From the NCBI GenBank assembly GCA_947487205.1, contig CANKVU010000014.1, positions 62,001-126,000 on the forward strand: a DNA stretch of 64,000 nucleotides. The letters are read 5' to 3'. Origin of the DNA: an uncultured Paracoccaceae bacterium. GTDB taxonomy: Bacteria; Pseudomonadota; Alphaproteobacteria; Rhodobacterales; Rhodobacteraceae. Of this stretch, positions 6,947-17,269 are shown piece after piece; position 1 is the stretch's first letter; every line of letters begins with the position of its first letter. Made by a program: the position numbers and the translations under genes. The notes below the pieces were generated by a model. The model was not told the DNA's origin. It worked only from the letters and a program-made list of their open reading frames with translations, and ran no database searches.

Positions 6947-9562
6947 TCAGTGGACGACCGCGTGTTCGGGCGGCTGGCGGTTCGAGGACGACACCCGATC
7001 CCCCACCAGAAGCCCGTCGGGGCCGGCATCGACCCGGACCGTGGCGCCATCCTCGATGTCGCTGGCCAGGATCATTTCCGCCAGCTGGTCCTGCAGCGCG
7101 CGCTGGATCACCCGCTTCAGCGGCCGCGCGCCATAGACGGGGTCGTACCCCTCGTCGGCCAGCCAGGATTTCGCCGCCTCGGTCAGGTCCAGCGTGATCT
7201 TGCGCTGGGCCAGCCGCCGCTCCAGGCGGCGGAGTTGGATCGCGACGATCCCGTCCATGTCGGCCCGCGTCAGCCGGTCGAAGATCACCGTCTCGTCCAG
7301 CCGGTTCAGGAATTCGGGCCGGAAATGCGCCCGGACCGCCTCCATCACGTCGCGCTTGGCCTGGGCCGCGTCGGCGCCCTCCGGCAGGCGCGACAGCGCC
7401 TGGCTCCCGAGGTTCGAGGTGAGCACGATCAGCGTCTGCTTGAAGTCCACCGTCCGGCCCTGCCCATCGGTCAGCACCCCGTCGTCGAGGACCTGCAACA
7501 GCACGTTGAACACGTCCGGATGGGCCTTCTCGACCTCGTCGAAGAGCAGCACCTGGTAGGGCCGCCGCCGCACCGCCTCGGTCAGGACACCCCCTTCGTC
7601 GTAGCCGACATATCCCGGGGGCGCGCCGATCAGGCGGGCCACGGAATGCTTCTCCATGAATTCCGACATGTCGATCCGCACCATCGCCTGGTCGTCGTCG
7701 AAGAGGTATTCGGCGACGGCCTTGGTCAGCTCGGTCTTGCCGACCCCGGTCGGCCCGAGGAAGAGGAAGCTGCCGAGCGGCCGGTTCTCGTCGTTCAGGC
7801 CGGCCCGCGCCCGGCGGACCGCGTTCGACACCGCCTGCACCGCGGTTTCCTGCCCGATGACCCGGCGGCCGAGCTCTTCCTCCATCCGCAGGAGCTTCTC
7901 GCGCTCGCCCTCGAGCATCTTCGAGGTCGGAATGCCGGTCCAGCGTTCGACCACTTGCGCGATCTGCTCGGGGCGCACGGCTTCCTCGACCATCAGGTCG
8001 TCGTCGCGCTCCTCGGCCTCGCCCAGGCGCCGCTGCAGGTCGGGGATGATCCCGTAGCTGAGCTCGCCCGCCCGTGCCAGGTTGCCCTCGCGCTTGGCGA
8101 TGTCGAGGTCGGCGCGCGCGCGATCCAGCTCTTCCTTGAGGTCGCGGGAGGCGTTGAGCTTGTCCCGTTCCGCCTGCCACTTGGCCGTCATCTCGTCGGC
8201 GCGCTCCTGCAGGTCGGCAAGCTCGCGCTCGATCCGCTCCAGCCGGTCTTTCGACGGCTGGTCGTCCTCCTTGCGCAAGGCCTCGGCCTCGATCTGCTTC
8301 TGGAGAATGTCGCGATCCAGCGCGTCGAGCTCTTCGGGTTTCGAATCGACCTCCATCCGCAGGCGCGACGCCGCCTCGTCCATCAGGTCGATCGCCTTGT
8401 CCGGCAGGAACCGGTCGGTGATGTAGCGATGGCTGAGCTGCGCCGCCGCCACCAGGGCCGAGTCCGAGATCCGCACGCCGTGGTGCAACTCGTACTTCTC
8501 CTTGATGCCCCGCAGGATCGACACGGTATCCTCGACCGTCGGCTCGTCCACCACCAGCGGCTGGAAACGCCGGGCGAGCGCCGCGTCCTTCTCGACATGC
8601 TTGCGGTACTCGTCGAGCGTGGTCGCGCCGACGCAATGCAGCTCCCCGCGGGCGAGCGCCGGCTTCAGCAGGTTCGAGGCGTCCATCGCCCCGTCGGCCT
8701 TGCCCGCGCCCACCAGCGTGTGCATCTCGTCGATGAACAGGATGATCTCGCCGGCCGCGGTCTCGATCTCCTTCAGGATCGATTTCAGCCGCTCCTCGAA
8801 CTCGCCGCGATACTTCGCGCCCGCGATCAGGCTGCCCATGTCGAGCGCCAGGAGCCGCTTGTTGCGCAGGCTCTCGGGCACGTCGCCGTTGATGATCCTG
8901 AGCGCCAGGCCCTCGGCGATCGCGGTCTTGCCGACGCCGGGTTCGCCGATCAGGACGGGGTTGTTCTTCGTGCGGCGGGACAGGACCTGCATCGTGCGCC
9001 GTATCTCGTCGTCGCGGCCGATGATCGGGTCGATCTTGCCCTCGCTGGCGCGCGCCGTCAGGTCGATCGAGAACTTCTTCAACGCCTCGTAGCCGTCCTC
9101 GGCGGAGGCCGTGTCGGCGGTGCGGCCCTTCCGCAGGTCGTTGATCGCGGCATTCAGGCTCTGCGCGTTCACCGCGCCGGCGTCGAGCGCGCTCTTCGCG
9201 CCGGATTTCACCACCGCGAGCGCGGTCAGGATCCGCTCCACCGGCACGAAGCTGTCGCCCGCCTTCGTGGCGAGCTTCTCCGCCTCGTCGAGGACGCGCC
9301 CGGTCTGCTGGTCGAGATAGACCTGTCCGGCATCGCCTGACACCTTGGGCTGCTTCGCGAGCGCCAGTTCGACCTGCTCGGCCACGCGCTTCGGCGCTCC
9401 GCCCGCCCGGGTGATGAGGTTCGCGGCCAGCCCCTCCTCGTCGTCGAGGAGCGCCTTGAGAAGGTGTTCGGGCACGAGCCGCTGGTGGTTTTCGCGCATG
9501 GCGATGGTCTGGGCGGCCTGGATGAAGCCGCGCGACCGTTCCGTGAACTTGTCCAAATTCAT
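6947..9562 (-). CDS. clpB: Chaperone ClpB (Hsp100 disaggregase)
   Basis: An 871-residue protein, the usual ClpB length. It has the Clp N-domain (about 1-145), NBD1 with Walker A GEPGVGKT (about 206-213), a long coiled-coil middle domain (roughly 410-525) and NBD2 with GPTGVGKT and the tail region typical of ClpB. It works with DnaK to resolve aggregates in the cytoplasm. The start at 9562 ([15 protein letters not shown]) is set by AGGAGA 6 bases upstream; an in-frame ATG at 9580 lies before that site. No clear heat-shock promoter was identified in the short upstream gap. Family assignment is very secure. Confidence 0.98.
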   Translation of the reverse strand: MNLDKFTERSRGFIQAAQTIAMRENHQRLVPEHLLKALLDDEEGLAANLITRAGGAPKRVAEQVELALAKQPKVSGDAGQVYLDQQTGRVLDEAEKLATKAGDSFVPVERILTALAVVKSGAKSALDAGAVNAQSLNAAINDLRKGRTADTASAEDGYEALKKFSIDLTARASEGKIDPIIGRDDEIRRTMQVLSRRTKNNPVLIGEPGVGKTAIAEGLALRIINGDVPESLRNKRLLALDMGSLIAGAKYRGEFEERLKSILKEIETAAGEIILFIDEMHTLVGAGKADGAMDASNLLKPALARGELHCVGATTLDEYRKHVEKDAALARRFQPLVVDEPTVEDTVSILRGIKEKYELHHGVRISDSALVAAAQLSHRYITDRFLPDKAIDLMDEAASRLRMEVDSKPEELDALDRDILQKQIEAEALRKEDDQPSKDRLERIERELADLQERADEMTAKWQAERDKLNASRDLKEELDRARADLDIAKREGNLARAGELSYGIIPDLQRRLGEAEERDDDLMVEEAVRPEQIAQVVERWTGIPTSKMLEGEREKLLRMEEELGRRVIGQETAVQAVSNAVRRARAGLNDENRPLGSFLFLGPTGVGKTELTKAVAEYLFDDDQAMVRIDMSEFMEKHSVARLIGAPPGYVGYDEGGVLTEAVRRRPYQVLLFDEVEKAHPDVFNVLLQVLDDGVLTDGQGRTVDFKQTLIVLTSNLGSQALSRLPEGADAAQAKRDVMEAVRAHFRPEFLNRLDETVIFDRLTRADMDGIVAIQLRRLERRLAQRKITLDLTEAAKSWLADEGYDPVYGARPLKRVIQRALQDQLAEMILASDIEDGATVRVDAGPDGLLVGDRVSSSNRQPPEHAVVH

Positions 9563-9731
9563 GATGTCTCTCCTAATCAAGCACCCCGGCTTCGACCGCC
9601 CTTTCCCGGCGCGGTCGCATGGGGCCTTCGTCCAAGGAAATGGGGGGTGGCCGCGGGGCGATCAAGATGTAGTGCCGCTCCGGCGTCGCGGGACGCGCCC
9701 CCGTGGCGGGGGCGCGGGGCGCCGCCCGGCC

Positions 9732-12629
9732 TCACCCCGTCCCGGCCGCGACGGTGAGCCCCGGGCTCAGCCGGGCGCGCAGGAACGACATCGGATGGGC
9801 GCGCAGCGTCAGCCGGGTCGCGGCGTAATCGTGAACGACCTCTTCGCCCGCCCCCATGGCCGGCAGCCGGGCGGGGGGCTCCACGATCCCCTCGCCGTCC
9901 ATGTCGCCGGCAAAGAGGGGCAGGGGGTGCCTGCCCGCCACCGCCTTCGCCGCCCAGATCGCCTCCCGCCGGGTCAGCCCGAGATCCGTGAACACGTCGG
10001 CCTCCGCCAGGGTGCGAAGGGCCCGGGGCGACAGGCCGGCGCGGCGCCACACGTCCCGGACCTCGCGGTAGCCATTGCCCCGGGCGGCGGTGATCCATCC
10101 GGCCTCCTCCTCGGGAAGGCCGCGCAGGTTCCGCAGGCCCAGCCTCAGGGCCAGCCCGTCCCGTCCGTCCGGCTCCATCGTGTTGTCCCAGAAGCTCGCG
10201 TTGATGCAGACGGGCCGCACCTCGACGCCATGCTCGCGGGCGTCGCGGACGATCTGGGCGGGGGCGTAGAACCCCATCGGCTGCGCGTTGAGAAGCGCGC
10301 AGGCGAAGATGCCGGGATGATGGCGCTTGATCCAGGCGCTGGCATAGACGAGCAACGCGAAGCTTGCCGCGTGGCTTTCCGGGAAACCGTAGGAGCCGAA
10401 ACCCTCGATCTGCGAGAAGCAGCGTTCCGCGAAATCCATGTCGTAGCCGTTCTTCCGCATGCCCCGCAGGAACCGGGTGCGGAATTCGCTGACATTGCCG
10501 AGCTTCTTGAAGGTGGCGAGCGCGCGGCGCAGCCGGTCGGCCTCCTCGGGGCTGAACCCCGCGCCGACGATGGCGATCTGCATCGCCTGTTCCTGAAACA
10601 GCGGCACGCCCAGCGTCCGGCCCAGCACGCGGCCAAGCGCGTCGGAGGGGAACGTGACCTCCTCCTGCCCCGCGCGGCGGCGCAGGTAGGGATGCAGCAT
10701 GTCGCCCTGGATCGGACCGGGCCGGATGATCGCCACCTCGATCACCAGGTCATAGAATTCCCTGGGCTTCATCCGCGGCAGGAAGTTCATCTGGGCCCGG
10801 CTCTCCACCTGGAAGACGCCCAGCGAATCGGCCCGGCTCAGCATCCGGTACGTTTCCGCATCCTCCTGCGGCAGCGTGGCCAGCGTGTAGTGCCGCCCGT
10901 GGTGCCGGTGGACGAGGTCGAAGGCCTTTCTCAGGCAGGTCAGCATCCCCAGGGCCAGCACGTCCACCTTCAGGATGCCCAGGGCATCGATGTCGTCCTT
11001 GTCCCAGGGGATGATCGTGCGATCCTCCATCGCGGCGTTCTCGATCGGCACCAGCTCGTCCAGCCGCCCCGCCGTGATGACGAAGCCCCCGACATGCTGG
11101 CTGAGATGGCGGGGAAAGCCGATGATCCGGTCGACCAGTTCCATCGTCAGCCGCAATCTCGGGTCCGAGAGGTCCAGCCCGATCTCGGCCAGTCGCGCGG
11201 GGTCGAGCCCGGTGCCCGAAAACCCCCAGATCTGCGAGGCGAGAGCCGCCACCACCGCCTCGCCGAGGCCCATGGCGCGGCCGACCTCGCGCACCGCGCG
11301 CTTGCCGCGATAATGGATCACCGTCGCGCAGAGCCCGGCGCGGTGCCGTCCGTAGCGGGCATAGATGTGCTGGATCACCTCCTCGCGCCGCTCGTGCTCG
11401 AAATCCACGTCGATGTCGGGCGGCTCTCCCCGCGCCTCCGACACGAAACGCTCGAAGACCATCGTGCCCACCTCCGGCGAGACGGAGGTGACGCCCAGGC
11501 AGTAGCAGACCACCGAATTCGCCGCCGATCCCCGGCCCTGGCACAGGATCCCGCGCGACCGGGCGAAGGCGACGATGTCGCTGACGGTCAGGAAGTAGGG
11601 CGCGTATCCCAGCCGGGCGATCAGCGCGAGCTCGCGCTCCATGATCCGCACCACGCCGTCCGGGGCGCCGCCGGGATAGCGGCGCGCCAATCCTTCCCGC
11701 GCCTGCCGGGCCAGGCGGTCGTCCGCGGTTTCGCTCTCCGTCGCCTCGGAGGGATAGTCGTAGCGCAGTTCCGACAGGCAGAAGGTGCAGCGCGCCGCCA
11801 GTTCCGCCGCCCGGTCGAGCGCACCGGCATGGGGGCCCAGGATCCGGTGCATCTCGCGGGGGGCGCGCAGGCGCTGTTCGGCATTGGCGAGCGCGGCCCG
11901 GCCCAGCTCGTCCACCCGGGTTCCCAGCCGGATCGCGGTCAGCACGTCGGCCAGCCGGCGCTGCGCCCCGTGGTGCATGAGCGGGCGGGCCGTGGCGACC
12001 GTGGGCACGCCCAGATCCGCCGCGATCCCCGCCATCCGGTCGAACCGGGCCTCGTCCGCCCCGTCGTAGCGGGGAGAGAGCGCCAGGCTCACCTGTCCGG
12101 CGAAGCGATGCGCCAGCCTGCGCGCCTCCGCGATCCAGTCCGTCGGCCGGCCGGGATGGACGATCATCTCCGCGCCCTCCCCCCAATCCATGAGGTCGGC
12201 CAGCCGCAGGAGGCATTCCCCCTTCCGCGTCCGGAGCCGCCCGAGAGAGAGCAACCGGCACAGCCGCCCCCAGGCCGCGCGGTCGCGCGGAATCCAGGTG
12301 ACGCCCAGGCCGCGATCGGTGACGATCCGGGCGGCCGGGATCAGCCGCGGGACGGTCCGGATGTCGGCCGAGGGCGGCGCGGGGCAATGGGCCGGCCGGG
12401 GCGGGCCGATCGGATCGGCCGCCGCGCGCAGGCGCACCAGGCGGCGCAATTCCTCGGCCCTGGCATGGGCGCGCACGATCCCCGCCACGCTGTTCTCGTC
12501 GGCGATGGCCAGGGCGCCGATCCCCAGAAGCCCCGCGCGATCGACGTAATCCTCCGGATGCGAGGCACCGGTCAGGAAGGTGAAGTTGGACGTGGCGGAC
12601 AGTTCCGCCGCGGGCGGGGGATTCGGCAT
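9732..12629 (-). CDS. dnaE2: Error-prone DNA polymerase DnaE2, short form
   Basis: A 965-residue C-family polymerase. SNFTFLTGASHPEDYV opens the PHP domain, PDIDVDFEHERREEV (404 onward) carries palm aspartates, and QMNFLPRMKPREFYDL, PLFQEQAMQIAI and ESHAASFALLVYASAW are typical DnaE2 blocks. The protein stops soon after RLTLRAHPMSFLR, where full-length relatives (about 1,050-1,100 residues) continue into an OB-fold domain. The following 168 bases do not encode it. Catalytic motifs are intact, so it could still polymerise but with altered DNA or partner binding. No imuA or imuB, the usual companions in damage-induced mutagenesis, are adjacent. No LexA box was recognised upstream. Confidence 0.93.
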   Translation of the reverse strand: MPNPPPAAELSATSNFTFLTGASHPEDYVDRAGLLGIGALAIADENSVAGIVRAHARAEELRRLVRLRAAADPIGPPRPAHCPAPPSADIRTVPRLIPAARIVTDRGLGVTWIPRDRAAWGRLCRLLSLGRLRTRKGECLLRLADLMDWGEGAEMIVHPGRPTDWIAEARRLAHRFAGQVSLALSPRYDGADEARFDRMAGIAADLGVPTVATARPLMHHGAQRRLADVLTAIRLGTRVDELGRAALANAEQRLRAPREMHRILGPHAGALDRAAELAARCTFCLSELRYDYPSEATESETADDRLARQAREGLARRYPGGAPDGVVRIMERELALIARLGYAPYFLTVSDIVAFARSRGILCQGRGSAANSVVCYCLGVTSVSPEVGTMVFERFVSEARGEPPDIDVDFEHERREEVIQHIYARYGRHRAGLCATVIHYRGKRAVREVGRAMGLGEAVVAALASQIWGFSGTGLDPARLAEIGLDLSDPRLRLTMELVDRIIGFPRHLSQHVGGFVITAGRLDELVPIENAAMEDRTIIPWDKDDIDALGILKVDVLALGMLTCLRKAFDLVHRHHGRHYTLATLPQEDAETYRMLSRADSLGVFQVESRAQMNFLPRMKPREFYDLVIEVAIIRPGPIQGDMLHPYLRRRAGQEEVTFPSDALGRVLGRTLGVPLFQEQAMQIAIVGAGFSPEEADRLRRALATFKKLGNVSEFRTRFLRGMRKNGYDMDFAERCFSQIEGFGSYGFPESHAASFALLVYASAWIKRHHPGIFACALLNAQPMGFYAPAQIVRDAREHGVEVRPVCINASFWDNTMEPDGRDGLALRLGLRNLRGLPEEEAGWITAARGNGYREVRDVWRRAGLSPRALRTLAEADVFTDLGLTRREAIWAAKAVAGRHPLPLFAGDMDGEGIVEPPARLPAMGAGEEVVHDYAATRLTLRAHPMSFLRARLSPGLTVAAGTG

Positions 12630-12708
12630 GCCCCATATTGTTCGCGTTTCGTTCCCGTGTGGAGTCCCCTTTTCCTGCTTCCGGCAGGCCTGTCGGGGCG
12701 GGCCGCGT

Positions 12709-13185
12709 TCAGAGCCGGTCGCGGAAGGCGGCGAACACCGTCTCGTAGACCGCGCGCTTGAACGGCACGATCTGCGCGGTCAGCTCGTCGGGCGCCATCC
12801 ATGTCCAGGCGTCGAATTCCGGGTGCTCGGTATGGATGTTCACGTCCGCGTCCCGGCCGCGGAACCGGCAGAGCAGCCATTTCTGCTTCTGCCCGCGATA
12901 GCGGCCCCGCCACACCCTGCCGAGCAGCTCGTCCGGCAGGTCGTAGAGGACCCAATCCCCCGTCTCGGCCTCCACCTGCACCGCGTGGCGGCTCAGGCCG
13001 GTCTCCTCCTCCAGTTCGCGCAACGCGGCGTCCCTGGGGGTCTCGCCGGCGTCGATCCCGCCCTGGGGCATCTGCCAGGCGCCCGAATCGTGGTCGATCC
13101 GCCGCCCGGCGAAGACATGACCGTCGGCATTGACCAGCACCACCCCGGCGCAGGGGCGATAGGGCAGGTCCTCTCTCAGGCTCAT
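12709..13185 (-). CDS. rppH: RNA pyrophosphohydrolase (Nudix)
   Basis: A 158-residue Nudix hydrolase that converts 5'-triphosphate mRNA ends to monophosphate and so starts RNase E-dependent decay. The Nudix box is complete: [20 protein letters not shown] followed by TG. The N-terminal [16 protein letters not shown], the WQMPQGG before the box and the ending [13 protein letters not shown] are characteristic of RppH/YgdP. GGAGGAGATCACCGC precedes the ATG. It lies between ctpA (93 bases upstream) and dnaE2, all on the minus strand. Confidence 0.95.
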   Translation of the reverse strand: MSLREDLPYRPCAGVVLVNADGHVFAGRRIDHDSGAWQMPQGGIDAGETPRDAALRELEEETGLSRHAVQVEAETGDWVLYDLPDELLGRVWRGRYRGQKQKWLLCRFRGRDADVNIHTEHPEFDAWTWMAPDELTAQIVPFKRAVYETVFAAFRDRL

Positions 13186-13278
13186 GCGGTGATCTCCTCC
13201 GGCCGGCGGTCGATGCCCCGTCCTATACCGGAGCCCCGACGGGCGCCACCGGCGCCCGCCGTCCGGCGGGGGCCGGGA

Positions 13279-14673
13279 TCATTCCGACGGCGCGCGCGCC
13301 TCCTGCTGTTCCTGCGCCTCGCGCACCACGTCGGGGCGCAGCGCGACCATCCCCTTCAGGATGTCGATGGCATAGGCCAGCTGGTAATCCTCGTCGCGCA
13401 GCCGCGCCGATTCCTCGGCCGCCTCCTGCTCCTGGCGGATGATGTCCTCCTCGTCGTCGCTCAGCGAATCGTTGTCGAGCGCGCCGCGCAGGTCGGATTC
13501 CGACCGGCTGGGGCGGAACGGGGTTTCCTCCTCCTCCTCGGCGGCCGCCTCCTCCTCGGGATCGCGGGACGGCTGCTGCACCACGATGTCCGGAGAGACG
13601 CCGAGGGCCTGGATCGAGCGGCCCGACGGCGTGTAGTAGCGCGCCGTGGTCAGCCGCATCGCGCCGTCGCCCCTGAGCGGCATGACCGTCTGCACCGACC
13701 CCTTGCCGAAGGATTTCGTGCCGACCACGATGGCGCGGCGGTGGTCCTGCAACGCGCCCGCGACGATCTCGGAGGCGGAGGCCGAGCCGCCGTTGATCAG
13801 CACCACGATGGGCTTGCCCTGCGCCAGGTCGCCGTCGGTGGCGTTCACCCGGTCGCTGTCCTCCTGGTTCCGGCCGCGGGTCGAGACGATCTCGCCCTCG
13901 TCGAGGAACGCGTCCGACACCTCGATCGCCTGCGTCAGCAGACCGCCGGGATTGTTCCGCAGGTCGATGACGAAGCCGTTCACGTTCTCGATCCCGCCGG
14001 CTTGCTCGACCTGCTCCTGCAGGAGCTCCTCCATCTTCGGATAGGTCTGGTCCGAGAAGGTGATGAGCCGCAGCACCACCGTTTCGCCCACCGTGCGCGC
14101 CCGCACCGCCGTCAGCTCGATCGTGTCGCGGGTGATGGTGACGTTGAAGGGCTCCTCGCGGCCCTCGCGCACCACCGTCAGCGTCAGATCCGAGCCGACG
14201 GGCCCGCGCATCATGTCCACCGCCTCGTCGAGGGCCAGGCCCATCAGGCTCTCGTCGTCGACATGGGTGATGAAGTCGCCGGATTCGATCCCGGCCTCGG
14301 CGGCGGGGGTGCCGTCCATGGGCGACACGACCTTGACGAACCCGTCCTCCTGCGTGACCTCGATGCCCAGGCCGCCGAACTCGCCGCGCGTCTGCGTCCG
14401 CATGTCCGCCGCGTCGTCGGGCGACAGGAAGCTCGAATGCGGGTCGAGCGAGGTCAGCATCCCGTTGATGGCCGACTCGATCAGGTCCTTCTCGTCGACC
14501 TCCTCCACGTATTGCGCGCGGATGCGCTCGAAGATGTCCCCGAAAAGGTCGAGCTGCTCGTAGACCGAGGACTGGTCGGCATTTTCCTGCGCGATCAGCG
14601 GTCCGGCGACCTGCGTGGTCAGGACGACCCCGGCAAGAGTGCCGCCGAGGGCGGCCATCGCGAATTTCCTCAT
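13279..14673 (-). CDS. ctpA: S41 family carboxyl-terminal processing protease
   Basis: A 464-residue exported serine protease. The ATG at 14673 begins a signal peptide or anchor (MRKFAMAALGGTLAG). A PDZ domain spans about 95-170 (GEFGGLGIEV). The S41 core has LRNNPGGLL, the nucleophile region GGSASASEIVAGAL (about 296) and the base Lys324 in GTKSFGKGSVQ. The C-terminal tail is long, acidic and Glu/Gln-rich (about 375-464). These enzymes trim C-termini of periplasmic proteins and cell-wall hydrolases. The gene precedes rppH and follows gpmI on the same strand, with about 170 bases to gpmI. Confidence 0.95.
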   Translation of the reverse strand: MRKFAMAALGGTLAGVVLTTQVAGPLIAQENADQSSVYEQLDLFGDIFERIRAQYVEEVDEKDLIESAINGMLTSLDPHSSFLSPDDAADMRTQTRGEFGGLGIEVTQEDGFVKVVSPMDGTPAAEAGIESGDFITHVDDESLMGLALDEAVDMMRGPVGSDLTLTVVREGREEPFNVTITRDTIELTAVRARTVGETVVLRLITFSDQTYPKMEELLQEQVEQAGGIENVNGFVIDLRNNPGGLLTQAIEVSDAFLDEGEIVSTRGRNQEDSDRVNATDGDLAQGKPIVVLINGGSASASEIVAGALQDHRRAIVVGTKSFGKGSVQTVMPLRGDGAMRLTTARYYTPSGRSIQALGVSPDIVVQQPSRDPEEEAAAEEEEETPFRPSRSESDLRGALDNDSLSDDEEDIIRQEQEAAEESARLRDEDYQLAYAIDILKGMVALRPDVVREAQEQQEARAPSE

Positions 14674-14843
14674 CTTTGCCTCATCCTTGATCTGGCGCCC
14701 GCCGGCCCCTCGAGGTCGGCGCTTCGACAATGGCGGCGCACCTCCACCGGACCTGCAGCATAGAGGTGCCGCCTATCCGCGAATACCAGCAGAAAGCGCC
14801 CTTTTCGCTCCGCGTTCATCACATTCCCGTCGCCCGCGGCGGA

Positions 14844-16367
14844 TCATCGCCGGATCAGGCTCCGGCCGTCCATCTCCGCGGGCTGATCGATCTCCATCAG
14901 TTCCAGCAGCGTCGGGGCCAGGTCGGCGAGCCGCCCGTCGGCCAGCGACGCCCCCCCGGGGCCGCCGGTCAGGATGCAGGGCACGGGGTTGAGGGTATGC
15001 GAGGTATGGGGCCCGCCGGTATCGGGATCGACCATGGTCTCGCAATTGCCGTGATCGGCGGTGACGATCATCGCGCCCCCCGCCGCCTCCAGTGCCTCCA
15101 GGACCCGGCCCAGGCCCCGATCCACCGCCTCGCAGGCCGCGATCGCGGCCTCCAGGTCGCCGGTATGCCCGACCATGTCGGGATTGGCGAAATTGCACAC
15201 GATCAGGTCGTAGCCCGCCTCGATCGCCGCGACGAACCGGTCGGTGACATCCTCCGCGCTCATGCCCGGCGCCATGTCGTAGGTCGCCACCTTCGGAGAG
15301 GGCGGCATGGCGCGGTCCTCGCCCTCCTCGGGGTCCTCGCGGCCGCCGTTCAGGAAGAACGTGACATGGGGGTACTTCTCCGTCTCCGCGACGCGGAATT
15401 GCCGGAGGCCCTGCGCGGCGACCCATTCCCCCAGCGTGTTGCGGATCACCCGCTTGGGAAACACGGTGTCGAACCACTCGGCATGCGCGGTGCTGTAATC
15501 CACCATCCCCAGCCGCGCCGCCAGGTCCGGTCGGCGGGAGACGTCGAAGCGGTCGAAATCGGGCTGCCCGATCGCCCGCAGGATCTCGCGCGCGCGGTCG
15601 GCGCGGAAGTTCAGGCAGAACACTCCGTCGCCGTCGGCCATGCCCTCATAGCCGTCGATCACCGTGGCGGGGATGAATTCGTCGGTCTTGCCGGCCTCGT
15701 AGGAGCGGCGCACCGCCGCGCCGGGATCGGGCGCCGTGGCCTGTCCCGCGCCGTCGACCATCGCGCGATAGGCCTCTTCGACCCGCTCCCACCGATTGTC
15801 TCGGTCCATGGCATAATACCGCCCCGTCACCGTGACGATCCGCGCGCCCTCCGGCAGCTTCTCCAGCAGCGTGCCGGCGAAGCCTTCGGCCGATTTCGGG
15901 GCCACGTCGCGGCCGTCGGTGATCGCGTGGATCGCCACCGGGACGCCTGCCGCGGCGATGGTCCGCGCCGCGGCGGCAAGGTGGTCGAGATGCCCGTGCA
16001 CGCCGCCATCCGACATCACCCCCAGTAGGTGCGCGGTTCCGCCGGAGCGTGTCAGCGTGTCGATGAAGCGCCGCAGGGCCGCGTTCTCGAAGAAGCTGCC
16101 ATCCTCGATCGCCAGGTCGATCTGGCCCAGATCCATGGCCACGACCCGCCCGGCGCCGATATTGGTATGCCCGACCTCGGAATTGCCCATCTGCCCGGTG
16201 GGCAGGCCCACATCGGGTCCGTGCGTGGTCAGCTGCGAGGCGGGGCCCGCGGCGCGGATGCGGTCGAAATTGGGCGTCCGGGCCAGCGCGGGGGCGTTGG
16301 CCTCCGTCTCGGTCCGGTCGCCCCAGCCGTCCAGGATGCACAGAACGACGGGTTTCGGCGGAGCCAT
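14844..16367 (-). CDS. gpmI: 2,3-bisphosphoglycerate-independent phosphoglycerate mutase
   Basis: A 507-residue glycolytic enzyme interconverting 3- and 2-phosphoglycerate with two Mn2+ ions. The alkaline-phosphatase fold is evident from LCILDGWGDR (first metal Asp), the phospho-Ser63 in GQMGNSEVGHTNIGAGR, HAITDGRDVAPKSA, NFRADRARE, NFANPDMVGHTGD and TADHGNCE. Length fits the family (505-515). The start at 16367 is supported by AAAGGA about 7 bases upstream. It precedes ctpA on the minus strand and is separated from rlmH by 61 bases. Confidence 0.97.
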   Translation of the reverse strand: MAPPKPVVLCILDGWGDRTETEANAPALARTPNFDRIRAAGPASQLTTHGPDVGLPTGQMGNSEVGHTNIGAGRVVAMDLGQIDLAIEDGSFFENAALRRFIDTLTRSGGTAHLLGVMSDGGVHGHLDHLAAAARTIAAAGVPVAIHAITDGRDVAPKSAEGFAGTLLEKLPEGARIVTVTGRYYAMDRDNRWERVEEAYRAMVDGAGQATAPDPGAAVRRSYEAGKTDEFIPATVIDGYEGMADGDGVFCLNFRADRAREILRAIGQPDFDRFDVSRRPDLAARLGMVDYSTAHAEWFDTVFPKRVIRNTLGEWVAAQGLRQFRVAETEKYPHVTFFLNGGREDPEEGEDRAMPPSPKVATYDMAPGMSAEDVTDRFVAAIEAGYDLIVCNFANPDMVGHTGDLEAAIAACEAVDRGLGRVLEALEAAGGAMIVTADHGNCETMVDPDTGGPHTSHTLNPVPCILTGGPGGASLADGRLADLAPTLLELMEIDQPAEMDGRSLIRR

Positions 16368-16428
16368 GGGCCATCCTTTCCTGCTTCGGCTCAGGTCTAG
16401 CGCACCCGCCGGCATGTGAAAACCGCCC

Positions 16429-16899
16429 TCACGCCCGGTGGTAGGGCGTCCCGGCCAGGATCGACGCGGCGCGATAGAGCTGTTCGGCCAGCATGACCCG
16501 GACCAGCATGTGCGGCCAGACCATCGCGCCGAAGCTGATCGACAGGTCCGCGCGGCCCCGAAGGTCCGGCGCCAGGCCGTCGGCGCCGCCGATGACGAAG
16601 CTCGCGCCCGGCCGCCCCTCGTCGCGCCAGCCGCCGACCAGCGCCGCGAGATCGGGCGAGGAAAGACGGCGGCCCCGCTCGTCGAGCGCCACCACCACGT
16701 CCCCCGCGGGCAAAGCACGGCCCAGGGCCGCGGCCTCGGCGGTGGGGCCGGACAGCTTGCGCGTCTCGATCTCGGTCTCGTTCAGCGGGCCAAGGCCCAA
16801 GGGCCGCCCGGTCCGGTCGAACCGGGCCACGTAATCGTCGATCAGCGCGCGCTCGGGGCCCGCGCGCAGCCGGCCCACCGCGCAGATGGTCAGCCGCAC
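16429..16899 (-). CDS. rlmH: 23S rRNA (pseudouridine1915-N3)-methyltransferase RlmH
   Basis: A 156-residue SPOUT methyltransferase that methylates helix 69 of 23S rRNA in assembled ribosomes. It starts MRLTICAVGRL and carries the conserved VALDERGRRLSSPDLA, FVIGGADGL, the knot segment ISFGAMVWPHMLVRVMLAEQLYR (abridged here as ISFGAMVWPHML) and the invariant C-terminus GTPYHRA. Its ATG lies 1 base after the rsfS stop, so the two ribosome-related genes are co-transcribed. Confidence 0.96.
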   Translation of the reverse strand: MRLTICAVGRLRAGPERALIDDYVARFDRTGRPLGLGPLNETEIETRKLSGPTAEAAALGRALPAGDVVVALDERGRRLSSPDLAALVGGWRDEGRPGASFVIGGADGLAPDLRGRADLSISFGAMVWPHMLVRVMLAEQLYRAASILAGTPYHRA

Positions 16900-16900
16900 G

Positions 16901-17269
16901 TCAGTAGCGGGCGGCGGCCTGCTCGGGGCTGAGCCACATCTTCTCCAGCTGATAGAATTCGCGCACCTCGGGGCGGAAGACGTGGACGATCACGTCGCCC
17001 GCGTCGATCAGCACCCAATCGCCGCCATCCTTGCCCTCGACCTTGGTCGAGATCCCGCGCTCGCGCTTCAGCCGGTCGGTCAGCCGCTCGCTGATCGACA
17101 CCACCTGCCGCGACGACCGGCCGGAGCAGACGATCATGTAATCGGCCATCTCGGACTTGCCGCGCAGGTCGATCTGCACGACATCGAGCGCCTTGTCGTC
17201 ATCGAGGGAGGTCAGGACATGAGCCAGGAGCTCGTCGCTCTCTGGCGCGGTATGGGTCGTGGCGCTCAT
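16901..17269 (-). CDS. rsfS: Ribosomal silencing factor RsfS
   Basis: A 122-residue factor binding L14 (uL14) to block 30S-50S joining in starvation. The family core is clear: SLDDDKALDVVQIDL, GKSEMADYMIVCSGRSSRQV, DWVLIDAGDVIVHVFRPE and REFYQLEKMW. The ATG at 17269 has only a weak ribosome site but overlaps (ATGA) the stop of a 20-codon ORF that has a strong site. The frame stays open to 17404, so a longer N-terminus from a non-ATG codon is possible. Followed directly by rlmH. Confidence 0.93.
   Translation of the reverse strand: MSATTHTAPESDELLAHVLTSLDDDKALDVVQIDLRGKSEMADYMIVCSGRSSRQVVSISERLTDRLKRERGISTKVEGKDGGDWVLIDAGDVIVHVFRPEVREFYQLEKMWLSPEQAAARY

Noticed and set aside
5888-9340. Very long plus-strand open frame across the transglutaminase-like gene and clpB
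   Set aside because: It lies antisense to well-conserved genes, is Arg/His/Pro/Gly-rich and has no domain motifs; such frames are expected opposite GC-rich codons.
9345-12761. Long plus-strand open frame opposite dnaE2
   Set aside because: Antisense to a recognisable polymerase with intact motifs; composition is low-complexity Arg/Gly/Ala.
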